A stretch of 64,000 nt of DNA, taken from VGDP01 sp964530335. Lineage in GTDB: Bacteria > Pseudomonadota > Alphaproteobacteria > SP197. The position numbers were made by a program, and so were the translations under genes. The stretch covers positions 1-64,000 of the forward strand of contig CAZGYG010000002.1 of NCBI GenBank assembly GCA_964530335.1. Reading direction: 5' to 3'. Positions within the stretch are counted from its first letter, which is position 1, and each line of letters opens with the position of its first letter. Shown here piece by piece: positions 26,223 to 34,099 of the stretch. The notes beneath the pieces are model-generated. The model ran no database searches. It was not told the DNA's origin and saw nothing but the letters and a program-made list of their open reading frames with translations.

Positions 26223-27413
26223 ATGGCCGAACCCGCCCCGCCGGCCGCCGCGGGCAAGCTCGTCATCCGCAACATCGGGCTGCTGCTGTCGGGCGACCTG
26301 GCGCGACCGATCCTCGACGCCGACACCATCGTGGCCGAGAACGGCCGCATCACGGCCGTCGGCAAGGCCAAGGACGTGGACGCGGGAGGCGCCGCGACCG
26401 TGATCGACGCCAGGGGCACGACGGTCGCCCCGGGGCTGATCGACAGCCACGTGCATCCGGTGTTCGGCGACTGGACGCCGCGCCAGAGCCAGCTCGGCTG
26501 GATCGACAGCTTCCTCCACGGCGGGGTCACGACCATGGTCTCGGCCGGCGAAGTCCATCTGCCCGGCCGGCCCAGGGACGTGGTCGGGGTCAAGGCGCTG
26601 GCGATCACCGCCCAGCGCGCGTTCACCGCCTTTCGCCCGGGCGGGGTCAAGGTCCTGGCCGGCGCCCCGGTGCTCGAGAAGGGCATGGTCGAGAGCGACT
26701 TCAAGGAGCTGGCCGAGGCCGGGGTCACGCTGCTCGGCGAGGTCGGGCTGGGCGGCGTCAAGTCCGGCGCCGAGGCCAAGCAGATGGTCGCCTGGGCGCG
26801 CAAGTACGGAATTCAGAGCACGATCCACACCGGCGGCCCGTCGATCCCCGGCTCGGGGCTGATCGACCGCGACGTGGTCATGGAGGCCGACGCCGACGTC
26901 ATCGGCCACATCAACGGCGGGCATACCGCGCTGCCCACGGACCAGATCCGCGACCTGTGCGCCGACAGCCGCCGCGCCATCGAGATCGTGCACAACGGCA
27001 ACGAGAAGGCGGCGATTTACGCCTTGCGCGTCGCCGCCGAGATCGGCCAGCTCGAGCGCGTCATCCTGGGCACCGATTCGCCGGCCGGGTCGGGGGTGCA
27101 GCCGCTCGGCATCCTGCGCCTGATCGCCATGCTGTCGGCGATCGCCGAGGTGCCGGCCGAGCAGGCGTTCTGCTTCGCCACCGGCAACACGGCGCGTCAA
27201 CGGCGGCTGGAGGGCGGCCTGATCGAGGTCGGGCGCGCCGCCGATTTCGTCATCATGGACCGCGCCCAGCACACCGCGGGCAAGACCCTGCTCGACAGCG
27301 TGCGGCTCGGCGACCTGCCCGGCATCGGCATGGTCGTGATCGACGGCGAGGTGCGGATCGGGCGCAGCCGCAACACGCCCCCGGCCACCACGTTGCCCGA
27401 GGTCGTGCGATGA
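26223..27413 (+). CDS. ena: Enamidase-like amidohydrolase (1,4,5,6-tetrahydro-6-oxonicotinate hydrolase)
   Basis: 396 residues of the amidohydrolase superfamily. Metal-ligand motifs in order: Asp74-x-His76-x-His78 (LIDSHVHP), Glu173 (LGEVGLGG), His202 (STIHTGG), His229 (GHINGGH) and Asp285 (GTDSPAGSG). Overall the sequence resembles enamidase of Eubacterium barkeri, a Zn/Fe enzyme that opens 1,4,5,6-tetrahydro-6-oxonicotinate to 2-formylglutarate and ammonia. A 6-hydroxynicotinate-reductase-like gene, whose product makes that substrate, lies 3 kb downstream on the other strand, which supports the call. Ribosome site AAGGGAGG. The next gene overlaps by 4 nt. Confidence 0.75.
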   Translation: MAEPAPPAAAGKLVIRNIGLLLSGDLARPILDADTIVAENGRITAVGKAKDVDAGGAATVIDARGTTVAPGLIDSHVHPVFGDWTPRQSQLGWIDSFLHGGVTTMVSAGEVHLPGRPRDVVGVKALAITAQRAFTAFRPGGVKVLAGAPVLEKGMVESDFKELAEAGVTLLGEVGLGGVKSGAEAKQMVAWARKYGIQSTIHTGGPSIPGSGLIDRDVVMEADADVIGHINGGHTALPTDQIRDLCADSRRAIEIVHNGNEKAAIYALRVAAEIGQLERVILGTDSPAGSGVQPLGILRLIAMLSAIAEVPAEQAFCFATGNTARQRRLEGGLIEVGRAADFVIMDRAQHTAGKTLLDSVRLGDLPGIGMVVIDGEVRIGRSRNTPPATTLPEVVR

Positions 27414-28066
27414 GGCGGCTCGCGGCGCTCGGCCTGCTCGTCGCCGCGACCCTGTGGGGCGCGGGGTGCACGATTCCGCCGGGCACGACGAGCTCGCTCG
27501 CGGAACCCGGCGCACCGTACGATCCGAAGCTGGTCGGCACCTGGATGATGTACGACGGGGAGGTCCTCATGGTGCTCCACGTGGCGCCCAGGGAAGATTC
27601 GGTTGTCACCGACGTGACCACGGTCATCTGCTGCGAGGACGACGCCGCGCCCAGTTGGGTCCTCTTCGCCGGTTTCGCCGCCGAGATCGACGGCGCGACC
27701 TACATCAACCTCGCCTATGCCGACAGCCTGGTTTCGGGGGACGACAAGGACATCTTCGCCGAGCTCATCGCGCCCGGCGAGCACCTGCTCGCCAGGACCG
27801 AATTGACCGAGGACGGCCGTCTCTACGCGCGGTTCCTGTCCGCGAACGCGCTCAAGCACCTGGCCGAGGCCGGGCGCATCGCGGCCAGCGAAGTCCGCAG
27901 CGGGGAGTACGATACCCATTGGCGCGTCGACATCACGCGCGAGGACCTGATCGCGCTGATCCGCGAGGTCGGGCCCGACAAGCTGTTCGCCTACCGCTGG
28001 GGCCCGTTCGTCCGGGTGCCCGCGACACCGGAGTTCGACGAGGAAGACCCGGCTTGGGTCGAGTAG
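27410..28066 (+). CDS. Putative lipoprotein of unknown function
   Basis: 218 residues. The N terminus is a lipoprotein signal with lipobox LWGAGC and Cys20 as the lipidated residue; an Ile follows the Cys, so outer-membrane sorting is possible. The mature part starts near YDPKLVGTWMMYDGEVLMVL, a pattern seen in small lipocalin-like or beta-barrel folds, and has a vicinal CC pair (TTVICCEDD). No family is recognised. The ATG overlaps the enamidase stop (ATGA), so the two are translationally coupled, although an envelope protein behind a cytosolic hydrolase is unusual. Confidence 0.75.
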   Translation: MRRLAALGLLVAATLWGAGCTIPPGTTSSLAEPGAPYDPKLVGTWMMYDGEVLMVLHVAPREDSVVTDVTTVICCEDDAAPSWVLFAGFAAEIDGATYINLAYADSLVSGDDKDIFAELIAPGEHLLARTELTEDGRLYARFLSANALKHLAEAGRIAASEVRSGEYDTHWRVDITREDLIALIREVGPDKLFAYRWGPFVRVPATPEFDEEDPAWVE

Positions 28067-28074
28067 GACGCGCG

Positions 28075-28662
28075 CTACCGGAGCCCGTCCTTGCCGACGA
28101 CCTCGTGCTTGGCAAGCCCGCCGATGCGGGGGAGCGGCCGGCCGCTGTCGGTGACGGCGACGGCGACCACGATCTCGTCGGCGCGCGGGGCGTCGGCGAT
28201 CCGCACCTCGATCGCGTCGAAGTGGCTGCGCACGAAGGCCGCGTCCTTGTGGCCAAGCGGGACGTCGATGGCGACGCCGGGCCCGCCCATCTTCTTCGCC
28301 GAGGGCACCAGCGCGGCGCCCTTCTCGACCGCGGCGCGCAGCGGCTTGCCGAGGCGCGGATGCAGGATCGCGGCGGCGTGCTCGAGCTCGCCCGCCTCGC
28401 CGACCACCGCGGCCTTGCCGTAGCTTTCGATCTGGGAAGGATTCACGCCGAGCGCCGCCACCGCCTTGCGCCCCAGGAGATCGCCGAGCTCCTCGCCGAT
28501 CGCCATCAGCGCCTCGAGATCCTCGACGTAGCGCCCGGCGCACGGGTTGGCGATGACCGCCACCGCCACCGCCTTGCGCGTCGGCGGGTTCACGTCGCGG
28601 CCCATCTCGGTCCGGGTCTCCTCGACCACGGTGATCAGCCGCCGGATCTTCGCACCGCTCAT
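28075..28662 (-). CDS. AA_synth family protein (DUF1185), copy 2
   Basis: 195 residues. Recognisable features of the so-called amino acid synthesis family (a name of convenience): KAVAVAVIANPCAGRYVEDL, IESYGKAAVVGEAGELEHAA, SAKKMGGPGVAIDVPLGHK and RSHFDAIEV. No reaction is established for this family. Conserved Lys, Glu-His and Gly-rich loops look like an active site. It is a paralogue of the gene just upstream, overlapping its stop by 4 nt, so a hetero-oligomer is plausible. It is last in the hnr - UPF0280 - AA_synth - AA_synth series. Confidence 0.8.
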   Translation of the reverse strand: MSGAKIRRLITVVEETRTEMGRDVNPPTRKAVAVAVIANPCAGRYVEDLEALMAIGEELGDLLGRKAVAALGVNPSQIESYGKAAVVGEAGELEHAAAILHPRLGKPLRAAVEKGAALVPSAKKMGGPGVAIDVPLGHKDAAFVRSHFDAIEVRIADAPRADEIVVAVAVTDSGRPLPRIGGLAKHEVVGKDGLR

Positions 28663-29243
28663 CGGAGTCCATCCTCCCCCTTGACCTCGTGAACCGCCAG
28701 GCCGCCGGAGCGCGCGTGGATGCGCTCGCCCGAGGTCATGGCCAGCACGAACACGATCTCGTGGCTACGCGGCGCGTCGGAAACCCCGGCCTCGATGGCG
28801 TCGAAGTGGCTGCGCACGTAGGACGCATTGGTGTGGGTGATCGGCACGTCGAGCCGGGTGCCCGGCCCGCCGACCTTCTTGGCCGAGGGCACGATCGCCT
28901 TCGCCCCGCCCAGCACCTGGCGCATGCCGTAGCCGCCGGGCGCGTGCCACAAGGCGCCGTGCTCGAGCTCGCCGGCCTGGCCGACGATGGCGCCCTTGCC
29001 GTAGCCCTGAATATTCTTGGCGTCGCCGCCCATGGCCGCGACGAGCCGCCGCGCCAGCTCGAGCCCGAGCGGCTCGAGCGCGGCCATCATCGGCATGATG
29101 TCGGGCTCGTAGCGCCCGGCGTAGGGGTTGGCGACGACCGCGGCGATCCAGCCGCGTCGTTGCGGGTGCGCCGGCGGCGGACCGCCCTCGTGGAACACGT
29201 CCTCGACGGCGACGACGATCTTGCGCACGGCGATCTCGACCAC
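28659..29243 (-). CDS. AA_synth family protein (DUF1185), copy 1
   Basis: 194 residues, same family as the next gene: VANPYAGRYEPDIMPMMAAL, IQGYGKGAIVGQAGELEHGA, SAKKVGGPGTRLDVPITHTN and RSHFDAIEAGVSDAPR. The central region differs from its paralogue (LWHAPGGYGMRQVLGGAKAI, where the other has ILHPRLGKPL), pointing to divergent roles for the two subunits. Cytoplasmic; function unknown. It lies 48 nt after the UPF0280 gene in the same direction. Given the hnr/ena context, a role in handling 2-formylglutarate or another pathway intermediate is possible, but this is inference. Confidence 0.8.
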   Translation of the reverse strand: MVEIAVRKIVVAVEDVFHEGGPPPAHPQRRGWIAAVVANPYAGRYEPDIMPMMAALEPLGLELARRLVAAMGGDAKNIQGYGKGAIVGQAGELEHGALWHAPGGYGMRQVLGGAKAIVPSAKKVGGPGTRLDVPITHTNASYVRSHFDAIEAGVSDAPRSHEIVFVLAMTSGERIHARSGGLAVHEVKGEDGLR

Positions 29244-29291
29244 GGACCCCCCTTGGAACGCGCTTGCCGACGGCGCGATGATCGCACCGCC

Positions 29292-30152
29292 CTATCGTCC
29301 GGGCAACATCGGCACGGCGCCCACGGCGCGCATCCTGCCGCCGAGCGCGAGGAGCGCGGCAAACGCGAGGCCATCGGCGATCATGGCGCGGGCCGCCGCC
29401 GCGCCCCGTTCGAGCGCCTGGTCGATCTCGGGCGCGGTCAACGGCCCGACACCGACCGTCACCGCGAGCGAACCGAGGTCGCTGTCGGGATCGAGCTCGC
29501 AGGCGGGCTGGCGCGTGACGGCGGGGTGCGCGGGCAGGTCGACCGCGTTGGCGATCAGGGTCGCGGCGACGTCGGCCGACGATGCCGTGGCCGCGAGCAC
29601 GGTCGCCGCGTCGGCGATGCCGAGCGAGAAGCTGCGCCCGCCCCGGCCGCTGGTCGCGAGCCCCCGCACCGGCGAAGCGGCGTCGATGCGGGTGCGCGCG
29701 TCGAGCCCTGCGCGCGCCAGGTCGGTGACAACCCCCACGTCGAACGCCTCGCCGGGCGCCAGATGACAGGCAACGTCGCCGCCGTCGTTGACGTAGGCCA
29801 TGGCGAGGTCGGCGTCGGCCACCATGGCCGCGAGCACCTCGTCGGCGACCGCCCCGGCGACCGCCGCCATGGGGGTCACGAACACGGCCCGGTGCGGCCA
29901 CGCGGCGGCGACCATGCGCCGGGCGACCGGACCCTTGGGGTCGGGGCACGTCGCGCCGAGCGGCGCGCGCAGCAGGGCGAGCTCCGCGACCAGTTCGGGC
30001 AGCACGGTGGCGAAGCGACGCGTCGCCTGGGCGTAGGCGCGCTCGATTTCGGGCCCCGCCCCGCGCGCGCCGATGACCAGGTCGATCGGCCCGTGGTTCA
30101 AGTGCAGGCGGTTGCCGGAGAGCCGGCCGGCCTGGGGTCCGTCCACGCTCAT
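29292..30152 (-). CDS. UPF0280 family protein (ApbE-related)
   Basis: 286 residues matching the UPF0280 pattern: LHLNHGPIDLVIGARG near the N terminus, MAAVAGAVADEVLAAM, AYVNDGGDVACHLAPG, GLATSGRGGRSFSLGIADAA and DSDLGSLAVTVGVGPL. The family is distantly related to ApbE, the FMN transferase that attaches flavin to Ser or Thr, but it has no demonstrated function. It sits directly downstream of an hnr-like gene; the characterised Hnr carries covalent flavin, so a maturation role is a testable idea. Start ATG at 30152; the spacer to hnr holds palindromic repeats. Confidence 0.8.
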   Translation of the reverse strand: MSVDGPQAGRLSGNRLHLNHGPIDLVIGARGAGPEIERAYAQATRRFATVLPELVAELALLRAPLGATCPDPKGPVARRMVAAAWPHRAVFVTPMAAVAGAVADEVLAAMVADADLAMAYVNDGGDVACHLAPGEAFDVGVVTDLARAGLDARTRIDAASPVRGLATSGRGGRSFSLGIADAATVLAATASSADVAATLIANAVDLPAHPAVTRQPACELDPDSDLGSLAVTVGVGPLTAPEIDQALERGAAAARAMIADGLAFAALLALGGRMRAVGAVPMLPGR

Positions 30153-30188
30153 GCCGACGCGCCACTTCGTTGGTCCGTCGGTGTTCGA

Positions 30189-30291
30189 CCCTCACCCTCC
30201 CATGGCTTCGCCATGGGCCCCTCCCTCTCCCACCAGGGGAGAGGGTAAGCAATCCCCCTCTCCCCTTGTGGGAGAGGGTTGGGGTGAGGGG
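30189..30291. repeat. Composite palindromic repeat between hnr-like and UPF0280 genes
   Basis: A block bounded by inverted CCCTCACCC / GGGTGAGGG. It contains three hairpins: CCCATGGCTTCGCCATGGG (30199-30217), CCCTCTCC...GGAGAGGG (30222-30244) and a second CCCTCTCC...GGAGAGGG (30256-30278). Such blocks are common intergenic repeats in alphaproteobacteria. It lies in the spacer of the putative operon and may attenuate or stabilise its mRNA. Confidence 0.7.
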
Positions 30292-30334
30292 TAGCGCGCG
30301 TCACGTGAGTCGATGTCTTTTTGGCGCGCCGGTG

Positions 30335-31828
30335 TCAGGCCGTGCGCGGGCGACCGGGCGTTGGCGCTTCGGGCCACGGGTTGTCGTCGCGCCACGGTGT
30401 CACGCGGGCGTCGGCGCGCGCGAGCACCTCGGCGAGCGGCACCACGTTGCCGACGTGGCCGCCGAGCGCCCGGTAGTCCTCGAGCGCGAGGGTGAACTCG
30501 ATCGGCGCGACCAGCGCCGGGGTCGGCACGTAGCCGAAGGCGTTGTCGGGCAGGCGCGTGACATCGACCATGAAGGTGATGCCGCCGCCGGGCCAGACGT
30601 AGACCGGCGCGCCGCCGCAGGTCACGCGCGTCAGCATGTCCTGGACCGAGCGGGTGAGACGCACCGGGTTCTCGGTCACCCCGGCGCGCAAGCTGCCGCC
30701 GGCCCCGGCCATGAACAGCACCGTGGCCAGCGCCGGCTCGCAGTTCTCGCCGATGCGTTCGACCACCTTGCGCACCGGCTCGGGCATGGACGCGGGCACC
30801 GGACGGCGCGCCTCGTCGAGCACGAACCAGGCCGAATCCTCGCCGGTGGTCGAGACCATGAGGAGGCGCAGCCCAGGCCACGCGACCTTGGGGTCGATGC
30901 GCTCGATGATCTTCAGCGGGTCCTCTATGTCGGTGCCGCCCCAGCCGCCGCCTGGCTCCGCCACCTTGAAGTAGCGCCCGGGCGTCGACTTGCGCCCGCG
31001 CACGCGGATGCCCGAAGCGGGCAGGTCGAGGAACCGGCCGGCCTGGTGCTCGGTCAGCACGCCGGTGATGTGATCGTCGACGACGATGACCTCGTCGACA
31101 TGCCCCTGCCACTGGCGGGCGAAGATGCCGATGGTCGCCGAGCCGCAGCCGACGCGCATGCGTTCCTCGGCGACACCGTCGACGACCGGCGCCTTGCCCG
31201 CGGCGATCGTGAGCTTCGCGCCGCCCTCGACCTGGAGCTCGACCGTCCCCTTGTTGCACAGCGCCAGCAGCGTGTCGCAGGTGACGGTGCCTTCGCGCTT
31301 CGAGCCGCCGGTCAAGTGCCGGACGCCGCCGAGCGAGAGCATCTGCGAACCGTATTCGGCGGTCGTGACGTGGCCGACCGGTTCGCCCTGGGCGCTGACG
31401 GTCGCGCGCTCGGGCCCGACGTGGCGGTCGGTGTCGATCTTCACCTTGACGCCGCAGTAGCTGAAGATGCCCTCGGTCACGACGGTGACGGTGTCGACGC
31501 CTTCGTGCAGGGCGGCGACGATGAACGGCGCGGGCTTGTAGTCCGGATACGTGGTGCCCGAACCGATGCCGGTGACGAAGGTCGGCGCGCCGGCGACCAG
31601 CCCGCCGCTCCAGCCTTCGGAGCCGGCGAGGAACGGCACCATCGCCCCCCGCCCATCGGCGGTCTTTTGCGCGAGCACCAGCGGGTCGGTGCGGGTCAGC
31701 ACGCCGTCGACGTTGGCATAGCGGTCGCAGGCACCCAGCCGCCCGGGGCGGATGCGGCACAGCACCGGGCAGGCATCGCAGCGCACGATGCCTTGGGCCA
31801 GGTCCTCGGGGCTGAGCGCGTCGGTCAT
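30335..31828 (-). CDS. hnr: 6-hydroxynicotinate reductase-like protein
   Basis: 497 residues. The N terminus holds a cysteine cluster, Cys17, 20, 24 and 34 (RCDACPVLCRIRPGRLGAC), suited to an iron-sulfur cluster, and further Cys residues lie in FSYCGVK, TCDTLLALCNKG and RVGCGSATIG. Overall the sequence is of the E. barkeri Hnr type; that enzyme reduces 6-hydroxynicotinate to 1,4,5,6-tetrahydro-6-oxonicotinate with a covalent flavin, one 2Fe-2S and two 4Fe-4S clusters. The likely electron donor is a ferredoxin. A segment GIGSGTTYPD (Ser90-Thr93) loosely resembles ApbE flavinylation motifs. The ATG at 31828 lies 1 nt after the stop of the antitoxin fusion gene; a longer frame would run through that gene. 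Confidence 0.78.
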   Translation of the reverse strand: MTDALSPEDLAQGIVRCDACPVLCRIRPGRLGACDRYANVDGVLTRTDPLVLAQKTADGRGAMVPFLAGSEGWSGGLVAGAPTFVTGIGSGTTYPDYKPAPFIVAALHEGVDTVTVVTEGIFSYCGVKVKIDTDRHVGPERATVSAQGEPVGHVTTAEYGSQMLSLGGVRHLTGGSKREGTVTCDTLLALCNKGTVELQVEGGAKLTIAAGKAPVVDGVAEERMRVGCGSATIGIFARQWQGHVDEVIVVDDHITGVLTEHQAGRFLDLPASGIRVRGRKSTPGRYFKVAEPGGGWGGTDIEDPLKIIERIDPKVAWPGLRLLMVSTTGEDSAWFVLDEARRPVPASMPEPVRKVVERIGENCEPALATVLFMAGAGGSLRAGVTENPVRLTRSVQDMLTRVTCGGAPVYVWPGGGITFMVDVTRLPDNAFGYVPTPALVAPIEFTLALEDYRALGGHVGNVVPLAEVLARADARVTPWRDDNPWPEAPTPGRPRTA

Positions 31829-31829
31829 G

Positions 31830-32399
31830 CTAGGCCGCGGCGACCACGCGTATCTGGCCGCGAACACGGTTCCGCGGCTTGGCTCTGACGACGATGTCCA
31901 CGTCCTGGCCAAGCGTGGTCAGCAGCCGCATGAGCCGGTCGCTCGAGAAACCTTCGAGCCGGCCGTTCACCAGCGCCGAAACCTTGGGTTGGTCGAGCCC
32001 CATGAGCGCGGCCGCGCGTACCTGCGTGAGCCGCCGCCGCTGAATCGCCATCCGGATGTGGCTGGCAAGCTGCGCCTTGGCCAACTCCTCCTCCGGGTTG
32101 GCGACGGCCAAGTCGGCGAACACGTTGCCACTGCCGGCGAACACCGGAATCGCGTTCGTGCTCCCTATCGTGCGCTTTGCCATGTTCGGTAGTCCTCTTC
32201 CGGCGAAGTCGCTCACTACCTCCAGGGCCGCCGCTCCGCCGAATCCCTTGAGCGGTTTGGCGAACGGCGCCTTACGCCCGATTTGCGCCTCCCACAACGC
32301 GCCCCCGATCTGGAGCGGCACGGCGTCGGGGAAACGTCGAACGTCGTCGCGGCTGCCGCCGATCCAGCGCACCGGCTTCGGGTCCGGATGGGCAGCCAT
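31830..32399 (-). CDS. In-frame fusion of a truncated HigB-like toxin to a HigA/XRE antitoxin
   Basis: 189 residues in two parts. Residues 1-60 (KPVRWIGGSRDDVRRFPDAV, then KPLKGFGGAAALEVVSDF) match the first half of Gp49/RelE-type HigB toxins, but the second half with the catalytic basic residues is missing. From Met73 the sequence is a normal XRE antitoxin (NVFADLAVANPEEELAKAQL, then RRLTQVRAAALMGLDQPKVS). Normally these are two adjacent genes, so a deletion appears to have joined them. The antitoxin part alone would start at 32183. A DNA-binding helix-turn-helix next to hnr could now regulate it, since hnr starts 1 nt downstream. Confidence 0.8.
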   Translation of the reverse strand: MAAHPDPKPVRWIGGSRDDVRRFPDAVPLQIGGALWEAQIGRKAPFAKPLKGFGGAAALEVVSDFAGRGLPNMAKRTIGSTNAIPVFAGSGNVFADLAVANPEEELAKAQLASHIRMAIQRRRLTQVRAAALMGLDQPKVSALVNGRLEGFSSDRLMRLLTTLGQDVDIVVRAKPRNRVRGQIRVVAAA

Positions 32400-32635
32400 C
32401 GTCGCGCGTCCTCACGCTTCATGCTCTTTCTAGCATAGCCGAGGCCGCGTGCCAATCGGGGCGGTCAAGCGGCCCGCGCCCGCCCGCGCCCGCCTTCGCC
32501 GACCGAAAGTCGGCTCCCGCCTTCGCGAAGCCCGCCTTCACGCATCGTGGCCGCGGCTGCACGCTTCGGCGGGCGAAGGAAGGTCGGCCGACTGAAGGTC
32601 GGCGGGCGAAGGAGGTAAGGTCGGCCGACCCGCGG
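32400..32635. other. Repeat-rich intergenic region with possible terminators
   Basis: 236 bp with no gene. It is packed with short inverted units of the kind CTTCGCC / GGCGAAGG and GGTCGGCC / GGCCGACC, including the perfect 12-bp palindrome GGTCGGCCGACC at 32619-32630, just 3' of the RTX stop codon. A hairpin there could end RTX transcription, but no T-run follows. The promoter for the antitoxin-fusion/hnr series should lie at the 32400 end. Confidence 0.5.
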
Positions 32636-34099
32636 TCAGATGAGGACGATGTCGGTGGCGGCGACCGCGTTCGAGGTGGCATCGAGGGTCGCCACCACCA
32701 CATAGCCGGCCGTACCCTCGTCCGCATCGTAATAAAGTGTGCCGCCGGTGCCGGCCGTATCGACATCGAACACGTAGTAATTCGTCGCGTTGGTGGTGCC
32801 CCCGTTCGTGCCGTCGAACTGGGTGATCGCGTCGAGGGTGGCGAAGTTGTTCACATCGATCGCCCCGGCCGAGCCACCGAAGATGCTCGCCACGAATTGG
32901 AACCCGTCCGTGCCGCTGACGAAGCCGGTAATCGAGTCGCCGGCCTCCGCGGTGGTGCCATCCGAACCGATCACATCGCCGTCGGTCAGGGCGGTGTAGC
33001 GGAATCGGTCGGCCTCGGTCCCGCCCGTGAGCGAGTCGTCTCCCGTGCCGCCCGTGAGCGTGTCCAGCCCCGCGCCGCCATCAAGCGTGTCCAGCCCCAC
33101 GCCGCCAGCGAGCGTATCGTTGCCGCCACCGCCCAACAGGATGTCGTTGCCGCCGCCGCCGTTCAGTATGTCGGCGCCGCCGGCACCCGCGAGCCTGTCG
33201 CCCCCGCCGGCGCCGCTCAGGACGTTGGCGCCCGTGTTGCCGGTCAGACTGTCGGCGTTCGCGCTGCCGATCACGTTCTCGATCCCGGTCAACGTGTCGG
33301 TGCCGGCACCGACCGTGTTCTGGGCGATCAAGATGGACAGGTTCACGACCACGGCGACGCCCGTGCCGGCGTAGCTCGCGGTGTCGGTGCCGTCGTTGCC
33401 CATGAGCGTGTCGTTGCCGGCGCCGCCGTTGAGCGTGTCGTTGCCCGAATCGCCGATGAGCGTGTTGGCCGCGACGTTGCCGGTGATGATGTCGGACCCT
33501 TCGCCGCCGATGACGTGCTCGATGTCGGTGAGCTTGTCGGCGCCGGCGCCCCCGGTCGCGGTGCCGGTGCTCAGGTTCACGACGACGGCGGTTGCGGTCC
33601 CGCTGTAGCTCGCCGTGTCCAGCCCCACGTTGCCCGTGAGAATGTCGTTGCCGGCGCCGCCTTTGAGATTGTCGTCGCCGGCGCCGCCCGTGAGCTTGTT
33701 GGCCTGGCCGTTGCCCGTAAGCGAGTCGGCCCCGTCGCCACCGAACGCGTTCTCGATGCCGACCAGCGTGTCGTCGCCGGCGGCACCCGAGGCCACGCCA
33801 AGCGCCAAGTCAACGACGATGGCGCCGACCTGCCCGGCGTAATTCGCCGCATCGATGCCCGCGCCGCCGTTCAGGACGTCGGTCCCGGCGCCGCCGACCA
33901 GCACGTCATTGCCGTCGCCACCGCTGAGAAGATCGTTGCCCGCGCCGCCGAGCAGGCTGTCGTTGCCCGCGCCGCCGAACACGCTGTCGTTGCCGAAGGC
34001 ACCCGACAGGGTGTCGTTGCCGCCCAGCCCGAACATCGTGTCGCCGGCTATGGTGCCGGAGCGTGTGTCGTTGCCGCTGGTGCCGGTGATCACGGCCAT
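32636..34099 (-). CDS. RTX repeat protein, probably exported by type I secretion
   Basis: 487 residues made almost wholly of calcium-binding nonapeptide repeats (GGAGNDSLLGGAGNDLLSGG and similar). Three longer tandem repeats of roughly 80 residues span about 77-310, each with a D-x-A-x-Y-x-G...VVVxL strand pair. A C-terminal domain (about 365-487) like that of serralysin-type proteins ends in TDIVLI, as in type I secretion signals. There is no N-terminal signal and no catalytic domain. It would fold in external Ca2+. No type I transporter, membrane-fusion protein or acyltransferase gene is nearby. A role as adhesin or matrix protein is a guess. Confidence 0.85.
   Translation of the reverse strand: MAVITGTSGNDTRSGTIAGDTMFGLGGNDTLSGAFGNDSVFGGAGNDSLLGGAGNDLLSGGDGNDVLVGGAGTDVLNGGAGIDAANYAGQVGAIVVDLALGVASGAAGDDTLVGIENAFGGDGADSLTGNGQANKLTGGAGDDNLKGGAGNDILTGNVGLDTASYSGTATAVVVNLSTGTATGGAGADKLTDIEHVIGGEGSDIITGNVAANTLIGDSGNDTLNGGAGNDTLMGNDGTDTASYAGTGVAVVVNLSILIAQNTVGAGTDTLTGIENVIGSANADSLTGNTGANVLSGAGGGDRLAGAGGADILNGGGGNDILLGGGGNDTLAGGVGLDTLDGGAGLDTLTGGTGDDSLTGGTEADRFRYTALTDGDVIGSDGTTAEAGDSITGFVSGTDGFQFVASIFGGSAGAIDVNNFATLDAITQFDGTNGGTTNATNYYVFDVDTAGTGGTLYYDADEGTAGYVVVATLDATSNAVAATDIVLI

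Noticed and set aside
30251..30291. Hairpin after the hnr stop considered as an intrinsic terminator
   Set aside because: No T-run follows the stem on either strand, and the block resembles dispersed intergenic repeats.
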